From NCBI GenBank assembly GCA_900642245.1, contig CAAAJI010000198.1, positions 49,859-66,017 on the forward strand: a stretch of DNA of 16,159 nucleotides. Direction: 5' to 3'. The DNA is from Fragilaria radians (taxonomy: Eukaryota > Bacillariophyta > Fragilariophyceae > Fragilariales > Fragilariaceae). The position numbers were made by a program, and so were the translations under genes. Under the pieces are notes generated by a model. The model ran no database searches and was not told the origin of the DNA. It saw only the letters and a program-made list of their open reading frames with translations. This document shows, piece after piece, positions 9,843 through 16,159 of this stretch (its first letter is position 1; each line of letters opens with the position of its first letter).

Positions 9843-10517
9843 TGAATTTGATATCTGATATGATCCCGCGTCACTTTTATGAAACCTTTCTTGAAGATGT
9901 CGTACACAATTGCCTGGTATGAGAATAAAAACAACATTAAATGGTTTTGATATTGCATACCGCAAGCTATCCTGTCGTTAGCCTAACAAATGATTGACAA
10001 CAAGGGCGTTGGAAGCGATGAATGTCAATCAAACTATAGTTCAGATACACCCAGTTTAATTTGCCACTAAATTACAATTGAAAAGGCTGTCTTACTTTTT
10101 GCCTTCTGTGGCTAGTTGCCATATAGACACAATCTCCAGTCATAATTTTTAACTCAAAATATAAAACTACACATTGTGAGCAACTTTTCACTGGATATTT
10201 ACATGGCTATTTGGATATCAGAATCTATCAGCACCCCAATGGATCTTTCAAAATATTGAAAACATCCTGAATGATTGCTTTATCTGACAAACAGGGTAAT
10301 CCACGTTCAAGCACAATCCATGTTATCCCACACATGGTCTACATCTATCAAACTATAGGTGCATAATGGTTGAGATTGTTAATAGCGGAATTAAATTATT
10401 TGATTTGTATCATAATAGAACTCATTGAAACAACAACAACGACGTATCCAAATATTGAGATAAAGATCTCAGTATGGTCATGTACAAGAATGCGACCATG
10501 TTAATCTTTTTTTTCCG
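9843..10517. other. Tail-to-tail intergenic region between receptor and B2
   Basis: The receptor ends on the + strand and B2 ends on the - strand, so this 675-base AT-rich stretch must hold both 3' untranslated regions. I see no other gene. No polyadenylation signal was assigned. Confidence 0.5.
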
Positions 10518-11225
10518 CTACGGCAGATAACAATCATTCTTCACGGACTGTGGAGCTTCGATGGCATCCAACGAATTCTCACTCATACTTGAATTACATG
10601 AACTCATCATATATGGATCATTACAGGATTTCCAATGTTCGAATGTAACTTCACTTTGAACAGAATCCTTTTCTCGAGATAACAATAGCAAGTCATAAAA
10701 GTTATTCAAAGAATTTGAATACGTTTCATCCAGAATCTGAGACACCGCTGGTTGAGCACCTGTTACTATGTCACATATGGGAGAATCCAAGATTTCTTGT
10801 TTTACAGGATGCGTCTCTGGAACGATATCCTCCTGCAAGGTTATTGCACTAATTTTAGAATCGCAAAATGATTCGCGATTGACGTAAAGATCAAAATAGT
10901 CATCTCCTTTCTCATGGGTCGAATGTGACGCATTTTCCTTATTCGTAGTTCTATGTCTTAACTTTCGACCCTCGTTCCCTCCAACACGACGATAACTGGA
11001 TGACGACTTGATTGATTGTTTCAATTCCAATTCATAGTCCTCTTCCTTACGAGCAGGACTTTTCTTCTTGATAATCATTCCTTTTAAAGACGACAGATCA
11101 TCGTCCATAGAAAATTGAACTGGTGTACTATATGCTTCTTTGTTCCTCTTATCGGTGATTGGGTTGCAAGATGTGGTTGTTCTTGATGTCGTAGGTGCAT
11201 TCATCTTCAATTTCGAGCAATTCAT
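10518..11225 (-). CDS. Small repeat protein B2, paralogue of B1
   Basis: A 235-residue protein of unknown function. ATG 11225 is the first in-frame Met after an upstream stop. A second ATG at 11204 (228 residues) has exactly the same flanking bases because the start region is tandemly duplicated. The order of parts matches B1: EEDYELELKQS at 61-71; basic stretches (YRRVGGNEGRKLRHR at 78-92); module 1 at 110-133 (YFDLYV...SKISAITLQED); an acidic linker with VKQEILDSP; and module 2 at 176-198 (FYDLLLLSREK...SEVTFEHW). TNKEN at 94-98 is a KEN-box-like degron match, possibly chance. The first 60 residues, Thr- and Lys-rich, have no B1 counterpart. No signal peptide or membrane span. Paralogy with B1 is low in overall identity but clear in motif order. 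Function unknown. Confidence 0.75.
   Translation of the reverse strand: MNCSKLKMNAPTTSRTTTSCNPITDKRNKEAYSTPVQFSMDDDLSSLKGMIIKKKSPARKEEDYELELKQSIKSSSSYRRVGGNEGRKLRHRTTNKENASHSTHEKGDDYFDLYVNRESFCDSKISAITLQEDIVPETHPVKQEILDSPICDIVTGAQPAVSQILDETYSNSLNNFYDLLLLSREKDSVQSEVTFEHWKSCNDPYMMSSCNSSMSENSLDAIEAPQSVKNDCYLP
10632..10700 (-). repeat. B2 module, copy 2
   Basis: Encodes FYDLLLLSREK and SVQSEVTFEHW at residues 176-198. It aligns with B1 copy 2 including the closing Trp and the following Lys-Ser. Confidence 0.7.
10827..10898 (-). repeat. B2 module, copy 1
   Basis: Encodes YFDLYVNRES and then SKISAITLQED at residues 110-133. It matches B1 copy 1 at S-x-I-S-A-[IL]-T-[LM]. Copy 1 of one protein resembles copy 1 of the other in this part (ISALT / ISAIT), so the internal duplication predates the gene duplication. 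Confidence 0.7.
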
Positions 11226-11283
11226 CTTCAATTTCGAGCAAAACTTGGAATGAGAGTTTCGAAGAACAGATCTCGAGTATCAT
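11149..11283 (-). other. Upstream ORF overlapping the B2 start
   Basis: An ATG at 11283 opens a 44-codon frame out of register with B2 and ends at TAA 11149, about 75 bases inside the B2 coding region. It has A at -3. The 21-base duplication reads LLEIEDE twice in this frame and CSKLKMN twice in the B2 frame. If the transcript starts upstream of 11283, scanning ribosomes would meet this ATG first, which would reduce B2 translation. Whether the mRNA includes it is unknown. Confidence 0.3.
11200..11241 (-). repeat. Perfect 21-bp tandem duplication at the B2 start codon
   Basis: Units 11200-11220 and 11221-11241 are identical. Each holds an in-frame ATG in the context AAG-ATG-AAT, so the duplication provides B2 with two equivalent start codons seven codons apart. 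Perfect identity indicates a recent event. Confidence 0.95.
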
Positions 11284-11503
11284 AATATCCGAGAATTGGA
11301 GGATCTAAATGTACGATAGTAGACTATATGGCCAAATATTGATTGGGCCTCAATGATGGGATTGATTGTGTGTTCTGACAAAGTCGGAGTACAAACTTTT
11401 TGTGGATGTGTTCACTCCAACAACATTTTTAAATTTCATCCTCGCATGCATAGCAAAAAAATTGTATCCATGATCGCATGCGTCGTATGTAACATGTGTT
11501 TAC

Positions 11504-11521
11504 AAATTGCAATTGCAATTT
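11504..11521. promoter_or_regulatory. 18-base perfect palindrome upstream of B2
   Basis: The sequence AAATTGCAATTGCAATTT reads the same on both strands. It lies about 280 bases upstream of the B2 start codon. It could be a binding site for a dimeric regulator, but AT-rich palindromes also arise by chance. Confidence 0.35.
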
Positions 11522-11587
11522 TGAAAACCAGTCTCGATCACAGTCCGACGCGCTCCAATTTTTTTTAAATATGGTATGCTATCCCAG

Positions 11588-11594
11588 TGACGTC
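11588..11594. promoter_or_regulatory. CRE-like TGACGTC site upstream of B2
   Basis: TGACGTC is the core of cAMP-response elements bound by bZIP proteins. TGACGT-type elements are reported to mediate CO2/cAMP responses in diatom carbonic anhydrase promoters. It lies about 360 bases upstream of B2, and a second copy at 4103-4109 lies about 400 bases upstream of A1. Short motif, so only suggestive. Confidence 0.25.
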
Positions 11595-12645
11595 GACAAA
11601 CAAAAAAAACAAAAGAAAGAATTGATTTTCTTTCAAAGCTATCACTCCAGAAGAGGGATCTGTTGACTCACAAGGGTATAAAAGCAATTCTATGATAAGA
11701 CCAAAATCATAATCTGGTGGTTAAGTGACGAAAGCGCCTCTGAGCTTGATCACGGATATGGCTAGAGAACACTTTAAATGTATTGTGATAAAGTTATTAA
11801 AAAGGCAAGACTTATGAACTCTTTGTAGACGCAATCATGTACCTCTTTAGAAGTATCTGCACATACGATAGGTTGAATCCATGTTAGTACGAGGTTCTAG
11901 AAACAACAGGCAACAAAAAAGTCATAAATGGCTTAAAGAGCATGTTTGACATTTAGAGGCAATGGTTTGTTCATATGCCTCCAGAAAACTCATCTGATCG
12001 GAAAATCTGGGGTTAAAATGAAACTTTATTGATTGAGAAAAGATGAAAACCTCCATTTGAGATGAATCAAATTAAGATCACCTTTATGGAAATTATGTAT
12101 CCTGATGTTTGTAGCCCATCATACCTTTTTTGCTACTACTTTGTTCATTAATCCAGTTTTCTTTCATCATTTGTGGGCGTAAGGTAAAGGAGATGTTCTT
12201 TCCATTATTTTATGACTTTCTAAGTTCACCCAACTATGGTTTTCTACCCTCTTACAAATGTGCTGCTTGGGATCAAGAAAACAGCGAATTAATTTTTCTT
12301 TTTTTTACGCGTGACTTAAACCAAACCACTATCTATGGTTCATGTGCTGTTGGGGATCAATGTGAATTTCGTGATAACATCTTTTCAATATCCTCGTAAC
12401 AAAGGAATACTGCGATATGCACAGAAATTTATTGTTTGTTCAAGTCACCCAAAAGAACGAGAAAACGTTAAGATCCACGTTCAAAATTTAATATGAAGAG
12501 ATCAAAGTGGCAGAAAATTTGATAAAATACGATGGTTGTTTCGCGCTAGTTTTTTAAGTTTGGAAGATGCACAAATGCATGAAAGAGTCAAATTATCGTT
12601 GCTTTCTTTGATCTGTGCTAACATAGTCGTAATTACGCTAGTGTA

Positions 12646-12971
12646 ATGGACAAACTTGCTGTAGAGTCATTCCCTCACAATACGATTATACTCTGATGTT
12701 GAACCATGATTCGGAATTCATTTCTCAGAAGCGAAAGAAAATCAGATCAAACAATGTTTCGAGAGGGTGTGATCGAGTCTGCAACAATATCGAGGATTTC
12801 GATGATGACCTTGATGACTCATTGCATTTGGCAAGGGAGAGAATGAAAATGCGTAAGCATCGTCAGCTGAACCATATGAGTGCTGCTGACTCAAACAATA
12901 TTATTCCCTTCATAAATTCATTCACCCAAAGAATTCCAGCAATGATGCATAACAACGAACGGCTTTCATAG
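12646..12971 (+). pseudogene. A2, paralogue of A1 with a one-base deletion near the start
   Basis: The homologous start is ATG 12646 (G at -3, G at +4), beginning MDKLAVESFPH like the MD... start of A1. This frame stops at TGA 12694. One frame over, the similarity resumes with YDYTLM, where A1 has SDYTLM, and continues to the stop at 12969. The distance from the first ATG to the ATG of the T-L-M site is 51 bases in A1 and 50 here, so one base is missing around 12680-12683. Downstream the frame is intact: DDDLDDSLHLARERMKMRKHRQL matches the A1 core. Either A2 is a recent pseudogene, or it now starts at ATG 12696 as a working 91-residue protein, or there is a base error in the assembly. The tail is shorter than in A1 and different. 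No known family. Confidence 0.65.
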
Positions 12972-14039
12972 TGACAGAATATGCAAAAAACGAAATAAGG
13001 TGCCCTTAGTCAAACTAATCCTTTAATTTACTGATTTGTTGGTAAAGTTGTACGGTAGTTAGATCAGAATGATGTGGATTCACTTTGTTGATAATTAATC
13101 AAACTTTTATGATTTGTCAATCACAAATTAATTGGTTCGTTTTTTTTTCGTACCAGCACTTTCTTGATAATTAATCTAATCTTAATGATTTTTCAATCAT
13201 AAATTGTTTGGCTCATTGTTTTTTTCGCACCAACCTATGGAAGTATCTTTTCACTTGGACTCAACAACTTATCTTGTGGCTTAGCTATTTCAAATTTAGG
13301 GGGGAAATGTTGATAAGAGTAGGAAACTTACACTTGGTTAACTGCCATCGTGCCCTTTCCTACATTCAATTTTTGATCATGAAGCCTATCTGGTCCTTAT
13401 GCTGCATCCTTTTATTTGATTACATGTAATTTGAGTACGTGATTATCAGTTTCATCTCCAAGCCCATCCAGAATAATTGTTTTCAACAAGTATCTGAGAT
13501 TATCACTCAGACCATTACGATTATCACGAAAACTTGCTGAGTTCCTTTTCCATTCTTCAACTTAATTTCACTTGGCTGTCTCTCATACATCTTCACTTCA
13601 CTTCATCCTTATTTTTGCTATCCTCGTTAAAATCATTTGGTTTTTATCACTTTTTCTCCCTCTCCTTTCCGGTTAATGCTCGCAATGGTAGGCCATACAG
13701 ACAGTTCCCTCATCCGCTTCCTAAATACCAAACTCCTCAATAAATCTTTTTGATTTGCCTCCGAGATCTAACTTTTTTGCTCCCATGTTGCCTCATATTG
13801 TTATTGTGGTTTTCACTTGTTAATGCATAACAAATTATAGTAGAATCAAAATCTTCTTACATTTTTCATCTAGCTATGAACTGTTACAAGTAAACTTTAC
13901 TTTTATATGTCTACCACAAGTTTAACTATGATAAATGATTCAATAGTTAAACGTAGTAAAGATTAAACATTGTTTATAAATTGAAAGTATTATTTTACAA
14001 TTCAGCACCATATCCAATCTAGAGGTATCAACAGTCACC
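12972..14039. other. AT-rich stretch with a tandem repeat, no gene
   Basis: Apart from the tandem repeat at 13081-13235 I see no gene. Open frames near 13208-13429 and 13534-13743 are pyrimidine-rich, low in complexity, and at least the second lacks an ATG start. Confidence 0.45.
13081..13235. repeat. Diverged tandem repeat, period about 76 bases
   Basis: Two units start at 13081 and 13157. Both read CACTTT[GC]TTGATAATTAATC, then a TGATTT...TCAATCA inverted pair, then a T-run and TTCG[TC]ACCA. They differ by scattered substitutions, so the duplication is old. It lies about 110 bases beyond the A2 stop. Confidence 0.82.
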
Positions 14040-14110
14040 AATTAGCACAAGAGCCACAGCCAAACCCTCTCTGGATGTATACAGCCAGATAGCCACAAAC
14101 AGCCACGTAG
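14040..14110. repeat. AGCCAC sub-terminal repeats at the end of the hAT element
   Basis: AGCCAC occurs three times (about 14051, 14091 and 14102), with related CAGCCAAA and CAGCCAGA nearby, just beyond the 3' end of the decayed hAT transposase. Short repeated motifs next to the termini are usual transposase-binding sites in hAT elements. No matching inverted terminus was found on the other side, so the element boundary is not proven. Confidence 0.4.
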
Positions 14111-14137
14111 CAAAATTTTGATGGAATATCAATTTAT

Positions 14138-15560
14138 TCAATTATTGACGTAAGAATACATTACTTTATATCTTGAATTCCAAAATTTACATACTTCATG
14201 TTGTAGTTCAAAAGTTATTTGATTCATCAGTGCATCTCCCATCATAGAAACTTGTTTGTTAGTCAATGCAATACTGCATTGAGAGAAAACGCGTTTAGAT
14301 GGTATAGATGTTCCAGGAACTGATAACCACTTTTGAGCTGCTGTGAAGACCTTGGGAAACTGAAATGTATTTGCTCTCCACTAAACCAATGGATCCATTT
14401 TTTGTGGAACAAGAATTTGCGGGTCTAAGTTACTCTTGATTTAAAGCTTTAGTGAAGCACGATAAATTTCTTGCCATTGATCATTGTATTTGTCCAGCAT
14501 TCTTTCATGCCTTAGCGGCAAGTCAATAGTGGAAGTTACAAAAATGGTAGCAGTGGCATCCTCAGGTTCACAACTTTGACTTGCTATATGTGTGACCATT
14601 GCAACAGGTGATGATAATCAAGCAACTCCCTCAGCAAACATGTCTTTTGCAGTTTCAAACCTGGTATGGGTTAAATGTTTCATTTTCCTTCTGGGGTCCA
14701 AAATTGGTACTCAGAGGATATCAATATGTAAGACTTGGAAGTGATCTTTGAAATGCTCAAGCAACAGCTTAGCACATGATTTTAACTTAACAAAGACAGG
14801 AACGCTTGAACAGTGTTTATACTTTTGCATACATGTGGAAATGGATGCGTTTGTACTTCTTTTTGACATCACTTTTGAATTATTTGCACCTTGAACTAAG
14901 GTATCTTTCAGCTGCCAAAGCGTGGGCAAAGCTTCTATAAATGTTGGATACTCTTCACCACTGAACAAATTACTAACATGTTTGAATGGAGAGAGGATGC
15001 TGCATATACCTTTGACAAGTATCCAATAGTCTTCCATTATTGATGGAAGCGTAGGAGCATTAAATTCCTTTCTTCCAAATTACAAAATTTGGATACCATG
15101 CTGCAAATTTCCACAAGTTGCATGCCTTCAAGATTTGCAGCATAGTCAAACTCAAAGTCAGCAATCGTATCATCATAGTGCAATTTTCAGTGTCCAGGGC
15201 TTTTTCTGCAGCGTCATCCATGGGTACATACTCGTTTTTTATTAGGAAAGGACCAACAATAAGATTAAGCTCATGTCCCGCACAACCGAAGTGATTCATA
15301 TTCATGTCATTGAATGTTTTGATCCCATTGGAAGCGCAATCCCAAAGCAGTAATGCTAGGTTTTGTCTTCCCAACCCAAATTTCATCATTGAAAATTCCA
15401 AGCAAGAGCGAATATAGTCTAATGTATGGGATCCCATCAGCGGTTGAACTTCTAAAAGGTTGAAGTCCATGTATTAGTCGTAACGCTGTAACAATGCATT
15501 CATTCAGTAAGTTTTGTATCATGCGCAGCATAACTTCATCAGCCAAAGGTCTCAATTAGC
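14138..15560 (-). pseudogene. Degenerate hAT-family transposase
   Basis: A DNA transposon remnant, read on the minus strand. From upstream to downstream: the GLGRQNLALLLWDCASNG region (about 15380-15325) and NHFGCAGHELNLIVGP (15300-15250), the C-x-x-H-x-L-N-L site of the hAT catalytic core; then LSPFKHVSNLFSGEEYPTF (about 14985-14930); then VPILDPRRKMKHL (14710-14672); then the C-terminal dimerisation block with FPKVFTAAQKWLSVPGTS and R-V-F-S (about 14370-14285) and ALMNQITF. Disruptions: stops at 14711-14713, 14618-14620 (TGA, probably former Arg or Trp codons) and 14381-14383 (TAG in the W-W pair), plus a frameshift near 15180. The Glu expected before R-V-F-S is Lys. The N-terminal zinc-finger region is not seen above 15560, so the copy is also truncated or unreadable there. 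It cannot encode active transposase. Confidence 0.9.
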
Positions 15561-16159
15561 TTTGTGCTGTATTACGAGAAGGGAATACATATTTCTTTTT
15601 TAATCAACACAAATAAAAAGATCCAATTAAGGAGTTAGTTCTCTAATAATAAAGAGTCTAAGAAATGACGTATCTTATCCTTACTAATTACCAACTTATC
15701 CTTATGAACAAACTGAAGAGACTTGTCTAAACACCTGGGAAGAAGCTTAGAACAAGATCAAAAAATTCAAAAGACTTCATAGAAATCTCTTGAGAAGGGT
15801 CGAGAAGTTTCGTTGCGCATTTCTCTATCTCGCCATGGAGCAAATTTTAAAAAATTTCTTCATACTAAACTATATTTCACTATGTTTGAGATTCTAATAG
15901 GATTCAAATATCTGAACTTCTACTATATGTGTATCACTGCTCTCATTTGCGTGCAGATGATCTTCATTAACTTTCCTTCAATCACTTTTCCAATCTCACA
16001 CATTCAACAAAATGCTTTTTGCCTGTTTACTCCCGAAATCTCGGATTGTTAAGTAATTGAGTTTTGATTCTTAATCACCATCTTGTCGCTATTGTACACA
16101 ACTGTACAATATGTCAATTCAAATTCCCTTTGTCTACTGAATATACTTTAGAGTAGAAT
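15561..16159. other. Non-coding flank of the hAT element
   Basis: AT-rich sequence with no recognised gene. An open + strand stretch at about 15813-16052 has no family resemblance. The region might include the lost 5' part of the transposon, but no zinc-finger pattern is visible. Confidence 0.4.
16091..16110. repeat. Perfect 8-bp hairpin
   Basis: ATTGTACA and TGTACAAT flank a four-base CAAC loop. The arms are exact reverse complements. No adjacent gene gives it an obvious role. Confidence 0.6.

Larger units (their letters stand above)
11284..12645. other. Intergenic stretch between B2 and A2 (divergent promoters)
   Basis: B2 runs leftward and A2 rightward, so both promoters should lie in this 1.36 kb. 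It contains two CGCATGC sites (11443, 11475), an 18-base perfect palindrome (11504-11521) and a TGACGTC site (11588-11594), all within 370 bases of the B2 start. An open + strand stretch around 12130-12399 begins with TTG, not ATG, and has no family resemblance. I see no gene here. Confidence 0.45.
14010..15560 (-). mobile_element. Dead hAT DNA transposon, approximate extent
   Basis: Covers the decayed transposase and the adjacent sub-terminal repeats. The ends are estimates: no terminal inverted repeat pair or 8-base target duplication was identified. The 5' end could lie anywhere above 15560, possibly outside the window. Confidence 0.6.

Noticed and set aside
12130..12399. 89-codon + strand open frame with two similar C-A-x-x-D-Q segments
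   Set aside because: It begins at TTG with no suitable ATG, is rich in Phe from T-runs, and the internal similarity is short and weak.
4514..12971. Simple inverted duplication of one A-B block
   Set aside because: The B copies are inverted relative to each other but the A copies are in the same orientation, so a single inverted duplication does not explain the layout.
13534..13743. 69-codon + strand open frame resembling a signal or membrane peptide
   Set aside because: It is pyrimidine-rich low-complexity DNA starting at TTG. The Leu/Ser/Phe composition follows from base composition alone.

Overview
The window looks like nuclear DNA of a diatom. No organism is named in the sequence, so this rests on content. 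It is AT-rich and mostly non-coding, and its genes are small and apparently without introns. It carries a seven-transmembrane receptor whose last helix runs into an R-P-R-Y box, an arrangement I associate with diatom GPCR-like proteins. It also carries the wreck of a leucine-rich-repeat (LRR) gene with the N-terminal 'ALxWLAxED' block and C-terminal 'CTCCT' cap I associate with diatom LRR proteins. No operons, ribosome binding sites, rRNA, tRNA or CRISPR arrays were seen.

Layout. 1-544: nothing recognised. 545-2553 (-): a decayed LRR gene, readable from N-cap to C-cap only by changing frames. 2554-4513: no recognised gene; one unplaced ORF on the + strand. 4514-4906 (+): small acidic/basic protein A1. 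4907-6575: nothing recognised. 6576-7139 (+): small repeat protein B1. 7140-8750: nothing recognised except a start-less open stretch. 8751-9842 (+): intact GPCR-like receptor. 9843-10517: nothing recognised. 10518-11225 (-): B2, a diverged paralogue of B1. 11226-12645: regulatory-looking sites only. 12646-12971 (+): A2, a paralogue of A1 with a one-base deletion near its start. 12972-14040: a diverged tandem repeat and AT-rich filler. About 14040-15560 (-): a dead hAT-family DNA transposon. 15561-16159: one small hairpin.

The notable structure is the middle 8.5 kb. Two unrecognised small-protein families, each present twice, lie in the nested order A1 - B1 - receptor - B2 - A2. B1 and B2 share the same motif order: an E-L-K-Q-S block, then a basic region, then two copies of a [YF]-D-L...S-x-I-S-x-[IL]-T module. 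A1 and A2 share a D-S-L-H-L-[TA]-R-E-R helix-like block and also their 5' flank. The second B module contains L-x-L-S-R-E-[RK], which resembles the A block, so all four may carry versions of one short motif. No function is known to me for either family. Association with the receptor is suggested by position only.

The flanks (LRR fossil and hAT fossil) are typical of a transposon-rich, gene-poor accessory region in which such lineage-specific duplications arise.
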